The notes under the pieces: generated by a model
Seen by the model: the letters and a program-made list of their open reading frames with translations, nothing else
Database searches by the model: none
What the model was told of the DNA's origin: nothing
Program-made: the position numbers and the translations under genes
NCBI GenBank assembly: GCA_030680415.1
Contig: JAUXVE010000059.1
Location: forward strand, 23,872 to 87,871
DNA: 64,000 bases
Reading direction: 5' to 3'
Source: Rubrivivax sp.
Lineage (GTDB): Bacteria; Pseudomonadota; Gammaproteobacteria; Burkholderiales; Burkholderiaceae_C
Shown: positions 9,721 through 17,400 of the stretch, piece after piece
Layout: each line of letters starts with the position of its first letter
How positions within the stretch are numbered: position 1 is the first letter of the stretch

Positions 9721-10472
9721 GCTGGGGCGTCGGTGGGGGAAAGGGGGTGGGCCAGGGCTGGGGGGACGTCGGCGGCGAAGGCTGCCCGCCCGTCTTCGGC
9801 GGCGATGGCGGGTTCGACCGGGACTGCGGGTGGGTCCTCGAGCGGGGGGTCGGCGTCCGGCGGCACGGCCGCGTCCAGCGGCAAGGCGCCTTGCGCCTCA
9901 TCCAGCAGCGGCGGCACATCGTCCAGCGCGGCCAGGGCCTGCGCCGCGCGCGTGCCGTCGAGCGGCCCTTCCAGCGCTGGCAACTGGTCCAGAGCGGCCA
10001 GGCCGAGGTCGTCGAGGAACTGCCGCGTGGTCGCGTACAGCGCCGGCCGACCGGGTGCTTCGCGGTAGCCGATGGCCTCGACCCAGCCGCGTTCCTCGAG
10101 CTGCTTGACGATCTGGCTGCTGACGGTGACGCCGCGGATGTCCTCGATGTCGCCGCGCGTCACCGGTTGGCGGTAGGCCACGATGGCCAGCGTCTCCATC
10201 GCGGCACGCGAGTACTTCGGCGGCTTCTCGGGGTGCAGCCGGTCGAGGTAGTCGCGCATTTCGGGCCGGCTCTGGAAGCGCCAGCCGCTGGCCAGCGCGA
10301 CGAGCTCCACGCCGCGGCCCTGCCAGTCGTCGGCAAGCTCATCGAGCAGGCGGCGCAGCGTATCGGTGCCGACCTCGTCGTCGAACAAGGCCTTCATGTC
10401 GCCCAGCGGCAGCGGTGCTGTCGCGCAGATGAGCGCGGTTTCGAGGACCCGTTTGGCCTCTGTCGTATTCAT
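9717..10472 (-). CDS. scpB: Segregation and condensation protein B
   Basis: 251 residues from ATG 10472 ([20 protein letters not shown]). An in-frame ATG at 10502 would add ten residues; neither has a clear ribosome site, and the shorter form matches the usual family start. Two winged-helix domains are visible, including [20 protein letters not shown] and [20 protein letters not shown]. ScpB bridges ScpA and SMC in the condensin complex that organises the chromosome. The C-terminus (from about residue 170) is an acidic Ala/Pro-rich tail. The stop overlaps the rluB start by 4 bp. Confidence 0.92.
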   Translation of the reverse strand: MNTTEAKRVLETALICATAPLPLGDMKALFDDEVGTDTLRRLLDELADDWQGRGVELVALASGWRFQSRPEMRDYLDRLHPEKPPKYSRAAMETLAIVAYRQPVTRGDIEDIRGVTVSSQIVKQLEERGWVEAIGYREAPGRPALYATTRQFLDDLGLAALDQLPALEGPLDGTRAAQALAALDDVPPLLDEAQGALPLDAAVPPDADPPLEDPPAVPVEPAIAAEDGRAAFAADVPPALAHPLSPTDAPA

Positions 10473-10654
10473 GGCCTGTGCTTGAGGCTCGACCACCGCC
10501 ATGGCGGTGCTCAGAAGTCATTCCGGAATCGGGGCCCCGTCCGGCAGGAGGCCTCGGATGCGGGGTGGTTCGCATGGTCCGGCAATGCCGGGACGGAGCA
10601 GCGTGTCGAACAGGCGCGGCACGTGGGGTGCCAGCAGCGCTGTGACTTGGCCGC

Positions 10655-10660
10655 ATTGTA
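10655..10660 (-). promoter_or_regulatory. Candidate -10 (TACAAT) for scpB-rluB
   Basis: The minus strand reads GCGCTACAATGCGG in the 218-bp gap between rluD and scpB. The hexamer matches a sigma-70 -10 box but no good -35 lies upstream. Nothing else recognisable was found in the gap except a short GTG-started frame at 10622-10518 that could not be supported. Confidence 0.3.
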
Positions 10661-10690
10661 GCGCGCCCCGAAGCCGCGGTACCCGCCTGC

Positions 10691-11749
10691 TCAGGTTGCA
10701 GCGCCGGGAACCTGCGCCCAGGCCGCGGCGAAATCGGCCGGCGGCTGGCAATCGAACGCCAGCGGCAGGCGCGTGACCGGGTGCGCCAGGCGCAGTTCGG
10801 TGGCATGCAAGGCCTGCCGCTGCATGCCCAGCGCCGGACGGCCGCCGTAAAGCGCATCTGCCACCAGCGGGTGGCCCAGCGAAGCCAGGTGCACGCGTAT
10901 CTGGTGCGTGCGCCCGGTGTGCAGCGTGCAACTCAGCGCGCTGACGGCGTCGCCGCCGCCGCGGCCGTCGCTCATGCCCAGGCGCCGCACGTCCGTGCGC
11001 GCCGGCCGCCCGCCGGCGGCAAGCGGTACCACGGCCATGCGCACGCGCACGTGCGGGTCGCGGCCGATGGGCGCTTCGACGGTGAACGTTGCCGCCGCGG
11101 TGACGCCGTGCGCCAGCGCCAGGTAGCGCCGATACACCTCGCGGGCGGCGATGTCGCGCACCAGTGCCGTCACCGCCGCCAGCGTCTTGCCGACCATCAT
11201 CACGCCCGAGGTGTCCTTGTCGAGGCGGTGCACGATGCCGGCCCGCGGCAGCGTCGCCGCCGCTGCATGATGGGCCAGCAGCCCGTTGAGCAGCGTGCCC
11301 GACCAGTTGCCGGGCGCCGGGTGCACCACCAGCCCGGCCGGCTTGTCGAGCACCAGCAGGTCTTCGTCTTCATGCAGCACCACCAGGGCCATGGGCTGCG
11401 GCGTGTAGGCACGGCTCTCTTCGGTGGGCACCAGCGCCAGCGTCAGCTGCTGGCCGGCACGCACGCGGCGCGACGCCGTCTGCGCCAGCGCACCGTCCAG
11501 CTGCACATGCGCGCCTGCGATCAGCTGCTGAAGGTGGCTGCGCGAGAACTCGGGCGCCATCGCCACCAGCGCCTTGTCCAGGCGAACGCCGTGCAGGGCG
11601 GCGGTGACGGCAGCGGTGCGGGTCTCGAAAGGCGCGGCCAGCGGCTCGGCGGCGCTGTCGTCCAGCGGGTCGACTTCGGGCTGGCTCAGGTCCGGCTCCC
11701 TATAATCTGCGCTCTTTGCACTGACCGGACCCCCACCCGATGACCGCAT
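10691..11749 (-). CDS. rluD: 23S rRNA pseudouridine synthase RluD
   Basis: 352 residues. An S4 domain (GVRLDKALVAMAPEFSRSHLQQLI) precedes the RluA-type catalytic domain with GIVHRLDKDTSGVMMV (catalytic Asp) and the GRTHQIRVHLASLGHPLVAD signature. RluD makes pseudouridines 1911/1915/1917 in helix 69 of 23S rRNA. The only in-frame standard start is ATG 11749, which lies ten bases inside the divergent bamD gene, so the two 5' ends overlap. The first ~30 residues are not conserved-looking, and a non-standard later start cannot be excluded. The rluD-bamD divergence is usual in this order. Confidence 0.93.
   Translation of the reverse strand: MRSSGGGPVSAKSADYREPDLSQPEVDPLDDSAAEPLAAPFETRTAAVTAALHGVRLDKALVAMAPEFSRSHLQQLIAGAHVQLDGALAQTASRRVRAGQQLTLALVPTEESRAYTPQPMALVVLHEDEDLLVLDKPAGLVVHPAPGNWSGTLLNGLLAHHAAAATLPRAGIVHRLDKDTSGVMMVGKTLAAVTALVRDIAAREVYRRYLALAHGVTAAATFTVEAPIGRDPHVRVRMAVVPLAAGGRPARTDVRRLGMSDGRGGGDAVSALSCTLHTGRTHQIRVHLASLGHPLVADALYGGRPALGMQRQALHATELRLAHPVTRLPLAFDCQPPADFAAAWAQVPGAAT
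11701..11706 (+). promoter_or_regulatory. -10 box (TATAAT) of bamD
   Basis: A perfect TATAAT lies 33 bp before the bamD ATG, inside the 5' part of the oppositely oriented rluD frame. The -35 region is poorly conserved. Confidence 0.6.
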
Positions 11750-12546
11750 TCCCGATCTGGCGCGCTGCGCTCCTGGCCCTGCTGGCGGTGTCGCTGCAGC
11801 TGGCCGGTTGCGGCTCGGCGCCCAAGGACGAATCCACCGGCGGCACCGCGGAGCGATTGTACAAAGAGGCCCGCGAGGACATGGATGCCGGCAGCTACGA
11901 TCGCGCCATCAAGACGCTCGAGCGCGTCGAGGGCCTGGCCGCCGGCTCACTGCTGGCGCAGCAGGCGCTGCTGGACATGGCCTACCTGAACTGGCGCACC
12001 GGCGAACGCGCGCAGGCCCTGACCACGGTCGAGCGCTTCATCAAGCTCAACCCCTCGAGCCCGGCGCTCGACTACGCGCTGTACCTGCGCGGCGTCATCA
12101 ACTTCAACGACAACCTGGGTCTGCTCGGCAGCATCGGCGGGCAGCAGCTTTCCGAACGCGACCAGGCCGCATCGCGCGACGCCTACCAGGGCTTCAAGCA
12201 GCTCGTCGAGCAGTTCCCCGAGTCGCGCTACACCCCCGACGCCATGCAGCGCATGGCCTACATCGTCAATTCGCTGTCGGAATACGAGATCCACGTCGCG
12301 CGCTACTACTTCCGCCGCGGTGCCTATGTGGCTGCCGCCAACCGCGCCCAGCATGCGGTCACCGAGTTCCCGCAGTCGCCCAGCGCCGAAGAAGCGCTGT
12401 ACATCCTGATGCAGAGCTACGACAAGCTCGAACTCACCACGCTGCGCAACGATGCCGAGCGTGTGCTGCGCAAGAACTACCCCAACAGCGAGTTCCTCAC
12501 GCGCGGACTGATGGCCAGGCACAAGCCGTGGTGGCAGATGTGGTGA
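11740..12546 (+). CDS. bamD: Outer-membrane assembly lipoprotein BamD
   Basis: 268 residues. The signal peptide ends in the lipobox LAGC with Cys24 as the lipid-modified residue, followed by five TPR-like repeats (ERLYKEAREDMDAGSYDRAI, ALLDMAYLNWRTGERAQAL, YFRRGAYVAAANRAQHAV). It is the essential lipoprotein of the BAM complex that inserts beta-barrel proteins. NDNLGLLGSIGGQQLSERDQ and FPQSPSAEEALYILMQSYDK are typical family segments. It is read away from rluD, with the 5' ends overlapping by ten bases. Confidence 0.95.
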   Translation: MTAFPIWRAALLALLAVSLQLAGCGSAPKDESTGGTAERLYKEAREDMDAGSYDRAIKTLERVEGLAAGSLLAQQALLDMAYLNWRTGERAQALTTVERFIKLNPSSPALDYALYLRGVINFNDNLGLLGSIGGQQLSERDQAASRDAYQGFKQLVEQFPESRYTPDAMQRMAYIVNSLSEYEIHVARYYFRRGAYVAAANRAQHAVTEFPQSPSAEEALYILMQSYDKLELTTLRNDAERVLRKNYPNSEFLTRGLMARHKPWWQMW

Positions 12547-12565
12547 GCCGAAAGGCGGCACCCGC

Positions 12566-14524
12566 TCAGTGGCCGGCCGCCAGTTCGGCCAGCCAGTCCA
12601 GCGCCTGAGCTTCGTCCTGCAGCCGGCCCATCGGCGGCAGCGCCGCCAGCAGGCGCCGCCCGTAGCCCATCTGGCGCAGTCGCGGATCGCACAGCACGAG
12701 CAGGCCGTGGTCGGATTCGGTGCGTATCAGGCGCCCTGCGCCCTGCTTCAGTGACACCGCCGCCTCGGCGACGAAGTAGTCGTCGAACGGGTTGCGCCCC
12801 TGCTGCCGCAACTGGCGCACGCGGGCTTCCACCAGCGGGTCGCCGGGCGGCGGGAACGGCAGCTTGTCGATGAGCACGCATTGCAGGGCGTCGCCCGGCA
12901 TGTCGATGCCCTCCCAGAAGCTGGCCGAGCCGACGAGAACGCAGCCGCGGCCGTCGCCAAAGCGCTGCAGCAGGGCGCGCCGCGGCTCCCTGCCCTGCAC
13001 CAGCACCGTCAGGCCGGCGGCTTCGGGCTGGGCGGCGATGGCCTCGGCGACGATGGGCAGCACGCGCAAGGTGGTGGTGAGCACGAAGGTGCGGCCGCCC
13101 AAGGCACCGGCACAGCGTGCCGCCAGCGCACCCACGGCGGCCGCGTGGCCCGGCGCGTTGGGCAGCGGCAGGCTGGCCGGCACCCAGACGCGGGCATGGG
13201 CGGCGTAGTCGAAGGGGCTGCCCACGCGCAGTCGCGCGGCATCCTCCAGGCCGGTGCTGGCGGTGAACCAGCTCAGGGCCTCGTCGTCGCCGAGCGTGGC
13301 CGAGGTGAAGATCCACGCCCGCGGCGCCAGCTGGCGCTGCTCCGTCATCATCTGCCGGATGTCCAGCGGCGACTCCACGAGCCGCGCCTGCTGCGGCGTG
13401 AGGTCGATCCAGCGCACGTGGTCGACGGCCGCTTCGCCGGCGAAGCGTGCGGCCAGTTGCGCCAGGCCCCGCGCGCGCTGCTCGAGTTTCGGGAAGTCGG
13501 GTGCCGCCTCGGCCACTTCGGCCAGCGCCGCGGCGGCAGCCAGGGCGGCATCGGCCAGCGCCTGCAGGGCCGGCCCGGTGTCGTCACTGCGCTCCTCCCA
13601 GCGCCGCTTGACGATGCCGCGCACCTCGTGCAGCTCGCCGGCGCAAGCCAGCCGCAACTCGCGCGCAGCGCGTTCGATCGCCGCCTGCAAATCGCTCCAC
13701 GGCTTGAGACCCCGGGCATGGGACTGGCCGACACCCAGCATGTCGCGGCCCAGGTCGATGGCCTGTCCGGTGGCCAGCGTCGTGCCCAGAAACTGCACAC
13801 CCGCCTCGACCAACTGGTGGGCCTCGTCGAAGACCGCGGCGTCCACCGTGGGCAACAACTCGGCCACGCCGCTGTCGCGCAGCGCCATGTCGGCGAAGAA
13901 CAGATGGTGGTTGACGACCACCAGATCGGCCGCCATCGCCTCGCGTCGCGCCTGCATGACGTGGCAGGCGCGGAACTCGGGGCACTCGCTGCCCAGGCAG
14001 TTGTCGCGCGTCGAGGTGACGAGCGGGATCACCGGTGAACGGTCGTCCAGGCCCTCGACCTCGGCCAGATCACCGCTCTGCGTGCCCTGCGCCCACTGCG
14101 CCACCCGGTGCAGCGCGCGCACGGCGTAGCGATCCGGCAGCTGGGCACCCAGCTGCGCCTGGAGCAGGCGATGCCGGCACAGGTAGCTGGCGCGGCCCTT
14201 CAGCAGCGCCATGCGCACCGGCACGCGCAAGGCGTCGCGCAGCCGCGGCAGGTCGCGCAGGAAGAGCTGGTCCTGCAGGCTCTTGGTGGCGGTGCTGATC
14301 AGCGCCCGCCGGCCGGACAGCAACAACGGCACCAGGTAGGCGAAGGTCTTGCCGACGCCGGTGCCGGCCTCGACGACCAGCGCCTCGCGCCCGTCGACGG
14401 CCAGCGCGATGCGCGCGGCCATTTCGTCCTGCGCCTCGCGCGGCAGGAACCGCGGGTCGCTGCGCGCCAGCGGGCCGTCGGCGGCGAAGGCGCGGGCGAC
14501 CGCCGCAGCGAGGTCATCGCTCAC
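12566..14524 (-). CDS. YoaA/DinG-type iron-sulfur ATP-dependent DNA helicase
   Basis: 652 residues. Walker A is EAGTGVGKT (about residues 52-60) and the DEAH box is at residues 233-236 (VFDEAHQL). Four cysteines (116, 176, 181, 187) are spaced as in the XPD/DinG [4Fe-4S] domain. C-terminal helicase motifs include SFWEGIDMPGDALQCVLIDKLPF and QGAGRLIRTESDHGLL. This is a 5'-3' superfamily 2 helicase of the XPD class, probably acting on replication or repair intermediates. YoaA fits better than DinG by length, but the two cannot be separated safely here. It overlaps the upstream DUF465 gene by 4 bp. Confidence 0.88.
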   Translation of the reverse strand: MSDDLAAAVARAFAADGPLARSDPRFLPREAQDEMAARIALAVDGREALVVEAGTGVGKTFAYLVPLLLSGRRALISTATKSLQDQLFLRDLPRLRDALRVPVRMALLKGRASYLCRHRLLQAQLGAQLPDRYAVRALHRVAQWAQGTQSGDLAEVEGLDDRSPVIPLVTSTRDNCLGSECPEFRACHVMQARREAMAADLVVVNHHLFFADMALRDSGVAELLPTVDAAVFDEAHQLVEAGVQFLGTTLATGQAIDLGRDMLGVGQSHARGLKPWSDLQAAIERAARELRLACAGELHEVRGIVKRRWEERSDDTGPALQALADAALAAAAALAEVAEAAPDFPKLEQRARGLAQLAARFAGEAAVDHVRWIDLTPQQARLVESPLDIRQMMTEQRQLAPRAWIFTSATLGDDEALSWFTASTGLEDAARLRVGSPFDYAAHARVWVPASLPLPNAPGHAAAVGALAARCAGALGGRTFVLTTTLRVLPIVAEAIAAQPEAAGLTVLVQGREPRRALLQRFGDGRGCVLVGSASFWEGIDMPGDALQCVLIDKLPFPPPGDPLVEARVRQLRQQGRNPFDDYFVAEAAVSLKQGAGRLIRTESDHGLLVLCDPRLRQMGYGRRLLAALPPMGRLQDEAQALDWLAELAAGH

Positions 14525-14724
14525 GCCGGCTCGGGCGGTTCGAGCTGCATCTCGAGGCTGGCGATCAGATCTCGCAACACCAGGCGGCGCTTCTTCAGCC
14601 GCCGCAGCGCCAGATCGTCGACCGGGCGGTCGAGCACGTTGCGGTCGATCATCTCGTCGAGATCGGCGTGTTCCATGCGCAACTCGATGAGCCGGCGCTG
14701 TGGCGAATGCAGGTTATCGTCCAT
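14521..14724 (-). CDS. DUF465 (YdcH-like) small coiled-coil protein
   Basis: 67 residues, highly charged and predicted fully helical: RRLIELRMEHADLDEMIDRN, then LALRRLKKRRLVLRDLIASL. This is the DUF465/YdcH pattern (hydrophobic heptads, E/D-rich first helix, KKRRL second helix). Its role is unknown. The stop overlaps the helicase start by 4 bp, so the two are probably translated together. The divergent phosphatase gene starts 44 bp away. Confidence 0.8.
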   Translation of the reverse strand: MDDNLHSPQRRLIELRMEHADLDEMIDRNVLDRPVDDLALRRLKKRRLVLRDLIASLEMQLEPPEPA

Positions 14725-14755
14725 TGCGGCACGGTTGCGGATTGGGGTGCAAGTT

Positions 14756-14761
14756 TATATT
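14756..14761 (+). promoter_or_regulatory. -10-like TATATT just before the PP2C phosphatase gene
   Basis: TATATT ends eight bases before the ATG at 14769, with TTGCGG at 14735-14740 as a weak -35 (15-bp spacer). If used, the transcript would begin at or next to the start codon, giving a leaderless mRNA. This is inference from spacing only. Confidence 0.35.
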
Positions 14762-14768
14762 CGTCGCC

Positions 14769-15536
14769 ATGGCCACAGCCGCCCCATCTTTCCGCTTCAG
14801 CGCCGCCACCGGGCTGCATCGCGGCGACCGTGCGTACCAGCAGGATCAGGTCGAGGTCATGATGCATCCGCGCAGCAGCGGCGCGGTGCTGGCGGTGGTG
14901 GCGGACGGCATGGGCGGCAAGAGCGGCGGACGCAAGGCCTCCGACCAGGTGCTGCTGACCGCGCGCCAGATCTTCGAGCGCTTTGCACCGGGCGATGACG
15001 ATGCCGCGGCGTTGCTGCGCCAGCTGGTGCTGGAAGCGCACCTGATGATCAAGTTGACTGCCATCACCGCCGAGGAGGAGCCGCACAGCACGGTAGCGGC
15101 CTTCTACATCGGGCCCGGTCTGGAGTGCGACGTGGTGCACGCCGGCGATTCGCGTGTCTACCACTTCCGCGGCACCGAGATGATGCAGCGCACGATCGAC
15201 CACTCCTTCGTGCAGCGGCTGATCGACGAAGGCAAGATCACCGCGGAAGCGGCCAACACGCACCCGCAGGCCAATCTGCTGACGGGTTGCCTGGGCACTC
15301 ACGCCGACCCGCCAGTGTCGCTGTGGCACATCGACCGGCTCGAATATGGCGACACCATGCTGGCCTGCAGCGATGGCCTGTGGCACTACTTCACTCCCAA
15401 GGAGCTGGGGGCCATCCTGCATGCGCTGCCGCCACGGGAAGCCAGCGAGATGCTGATCAGCAAGGCGCGGCAGCGCGCTCGCGGCGGCGGCGACAACCTG
15501 TCGCTGGCGCTGGCGCGCATCGACCCGCTGCGCTGA
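14769..15536 (+). CDS. PP2C-type serine/threonine protein phosphatase
   Basis: 255 residues from ATG 14769; an upstream in-frame ATG at 14700 would lie inside the divergent DUF465 gene. PPM/PP2C metal-binding motifs are visible in order: RGDRAYQQDQ, ADGMGGKSGG (Asp46-Gly47), VVHAGDSRVYHFRG, ACSDGLWHYF and GGGDNLSLAL. It should be a Mn/Mg-dependent cytosolic phosphatase acting on phospho-Ser/Thr proteins, related to bacterial Stp/PrpC types. No partner kinase is in the window. No transmembrane segment is present. Confidence 0.88.
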   Translation: MATAAPSFRFSAATGLHRGDRAYQQDQVEVMMHPRSSGAVLAVVADGMGGKSGGRKASDQVLLTARQIFERFAPGDDDAAALLRQLVLEAHLMIKLTAITAEEEPHSTVAAFYIGPGLECDVVHAGDSRVYHFRGTEMMQRTIDHSFVQRLIDEGKITAEAANTHPQANLLTGCLGTHADPPVSLWHIDRLEYGDTMLACSDGLWHYFTPKELGAILHALPPREASEMLISKARQRARGGGDNLSLALARIDPLR

Positions 15537-15556
15537 GAGCCAGGCCTTGGGGCGCT

Positions 15557-16183
15557 TCAGCGCCCGGGTGCACTGGCCGGCACCGGCAACGGTGCCGCCG
15601 CCTTGCCTGCCGCCTCGCGCTCGGCGATGCGTCGCTCGATGCGCGCACGGTCGGCAGCGGCCGCTTCGCGCCGTCGTTGCGCGACCCGTGCCCGCTCTGC
15701 AGCCTGGGCCGCACGTGCCTGAGCCGGACCTGCCTGCGTGCCTTGCGAAGTGCGTCCAGGCGCGGTCGTTGCAGACGCTGCCGACGCCGCGGCCCGGGGC
15801 GGCCGCGCACGCGCCTCGGGCGCAGGCCTTGTCGGCGGCCGCACGCGTACCTCGGGCGCCGACGCTGGCGGCAAGGGCGGCCGCGCGGCCTGGGCACGCT
15901 GCTTGGCTTCGATGGCCGCCCGACGGTCGGCAGCACGCTGCTGGCGATCGGCGTCGTCGAGTTGGAGTTCGCGTGCGCGCAGCGGTGCCAACGCGGCACG
16001 GCGCCGGCTGCGTACGTCGTCGAGGCAGGCGGTGACGGCAAAACGCTGCTGGCACTGGCGCTCCTCGCGCGCGAAACGCTCGATCAGCAGCTGGCGCTCG
16101 GCCACGATGCGGGCGCGCTCGGCGTCATCGGCCGCGGCAGCAAGCGCAACACAGGCCAGCAGCAGTGACAACAGCCAACGCAT
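15557..16183 (-). CDS. Hypothetical exported protein, Ala/Arg-rich coiled coil
   Basis: 208 residues from ATG 16183 (MRWLLSLLLACVALAAAADD); an in-frame ATG four codons earlier overlaps the zapE stop. A signal peptide is followed by a helical Arg/Glu-rich segment with two cysteines (RQCQQRFAVTACLDDVRSRR). A Pro/Ala-rich linker and a second helical charged segment (AERARVAQRRREAAAADRAR) follow. No domain was recognised. The composition suggests a periplasmic coiled-coil protein with one disulfide. It is probably co-transcribed with zapE. Confidence 0.65.
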   Translation of the reverse strand: MRWLLSLLLACVALAAAADDAERARIVAERQLLIERFAREERQCQQRFAVTACLDDVRSRRRAALAPLRARELQLDDADRQQRAADRRAAIEAKQRAQAARPPLPPASAPEVRVRPPTRPAPEARARPPRAAASAASATTAPGRTSQGTQAGPAQARAAQAAERARVAQRRREAAAADRARIERRIAEREAAGKAAAPLPVPASAPGR

Positions 16184-16194
16184 GTGCGGCCCCA

Positions 16195-17292
16195 TCAGGT
16201 GAGCGAGGTATCGACCTCGCGCCGGGCCAGCGCCAGGAACTCGGCCGACTGCATCTCGTGCAAACGCGAGACCGTGCGCACGAACTCGTGCGCCAGCGGC
16301 CCCTCGGTGTAGAGCGCCTCCGGCCGTACGGCGGCGGAGAGGATCAGCTTGACCCGCCGGTCATACAGCACGTCGACCAGCCAGGTGAAGCGCCGGGCCT
16401 CGCTGGCCGACCGGGGCGACATCTGCGGCACATTGGAAACGAGCACGGTATGGAAGCGCGAAGCGATCTCCAGGTAGTCGTTCTGCGAGCGCGGCCCGCC
16501 GCACAGGGTGCGGAAATCGAACCACACCACGCCGCCGGCGCGCCGCACGGCGCGCACGCTGCGGCGCTCGATCTGCAGCACCGGCTCTTCGTCATGCGCT
16601 TCGGTCAGCTGTTCGAAGGCGCGCTCCAGCGCCGCCTCGGCGTCGGCGCCCAGCGGGCTGTGCCACATCTCGATGCTCCGCAGCGTGCGCTGACGGTAGT
16701 CGGTGCCGGCGTCGACGTTGAGCACTTCCAGCCTGGACTTCAGCAATTCGATCGCGGGCAGGATGCGGTCGCGGTGCAGCCCGTTGGGGTACAGCCCGTC
16801 GGGATGGAAGTTGGAGGTGGTGACGATGCTCACGCGGTTGGCGAACAGGGCTTCGAGCAGCCGGTGCAGGATCATCGCATCGGTGACGTCGGCGACGAAG
16901 AATTCGTCGAAGCAGATCAGCCGGAAGCGGCGCGAGATGCGGCGGCCCAGTTCCTGCAGCGGGTTGGCGGTGCCCTTGAGGTCCTGCAGTTCGCGGTGCA
17001 CCTCGCGCATGAACTCGTGGAAGTGCAGCCGCGTCTTGCGCGTCAGCGGCACGCTCTGGAAGAAACAGTCCATCAGGAAGCTCTTGCCGCGCCCGACACC
17101 GCCGTACATGTAGACGCCGCGCGGGATCGACGGGCGCACCAGCAGCTTGGTGATGGCATTGCGACGCCGTGCCTTGTAGTCGGCCCATTCGTTCTCGCAG
17201 CGCTCGAGCGCGGCGACGGCCTGCAGCTGCGCCGGGTCGCTCTCGAACCCGCGCTCGGCGAGCGTGGCCTCGTAAAGCTGGCGCACGCCCAA
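16195..17292 (-). CDS. zapE: Cell division ATPase ZapE (AFG1 family)
   Basis: 365 residues. P-loop MYGGVGRGKSFLMDCFF, Walker B-like LICFDEFFVADVTDAMIL and the sensor VTTSNFHPDGLYPNGL are typical of AFG1/ZapE ATPases, which associate with the division ring under stress. The start is TTG at 17292 (GGAG about ten bases upstream) or GTG two codons later; no ATG fits. The gene ends beside the small exported protein. Upstream it is separated from lpdA by a hairpin-rich repeat. Confidence 0.92.
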   Translation of the reverse strand: MGVRQLYEATLAERGFESDPAQLQAVAALERCENEWADYKARRRNAITKLLVRPSIPRGVYMYGGVGRGKSFLMDCFFQSVPLTRKTRLHFHEFMREVHRELQDLKGTANPLQELGRRISRRFRLICFDEFFVADVTDAMILHRLLEALFANRVSIVTTSNFHPDGLYPNGLHRDRILPAIELLKSRLEVLNVDAGTDYRQRTLRSIEMWHSPLGADAEAALERAFEQLTEAHDEEPVLQIERRSVRAVRRAGGVVWFDFRTLCGGPRSQNDYLEIASRFHTVLVSNVPQMSPRSASEARRFTWLVDVLYDRRVKLILSAAVRPEALYTEGPLAHEFVRTVSRLHEMQSAEFLALARREVDTSLT

Positions 17293-17311
17293 GGGTCAGC
17301 CGCTCCGGAGT

Positions 17312-17400
17312 CGGGCCAAGGTCCTTGCACGGATCCGGCTTTGCCGGTCCGTCGCAAGAGCCCCCTCGGGGGGCAGCGACCGGGAGGGAGCGTGGGGGCT
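17312..17400. repeat. Hairpin-rich intergenic repeat of Comamonadaceae/Rubrivivax type
   Basis: Two stem-loops lie between lpdA and zapE. The first pairs TTGCACGGATCCGGC with GCCGGTCCGTCGCAA (17325-17357). The second is CCCCCTCGGGGG (17361-17372), and outer arms AGCCCCC/GGGGGCT (17359-17400) could close over it. Sequences of the form AGCCCCCTCGGGGGGCAGCG recur between genes in related genomes, from general knowledge. The element may attenuate read-through. No second copy was found inside this window. Confidence 0.55.

Noticed and set aside
10518..10622. 34-codon GTG-started frame upstream of scpB (ends IRGLLPDGAPIPE)
   Set aside because: Protein-like sequence but no ribosome site or known family; could be a leader ORF, not supportable without conservation data.
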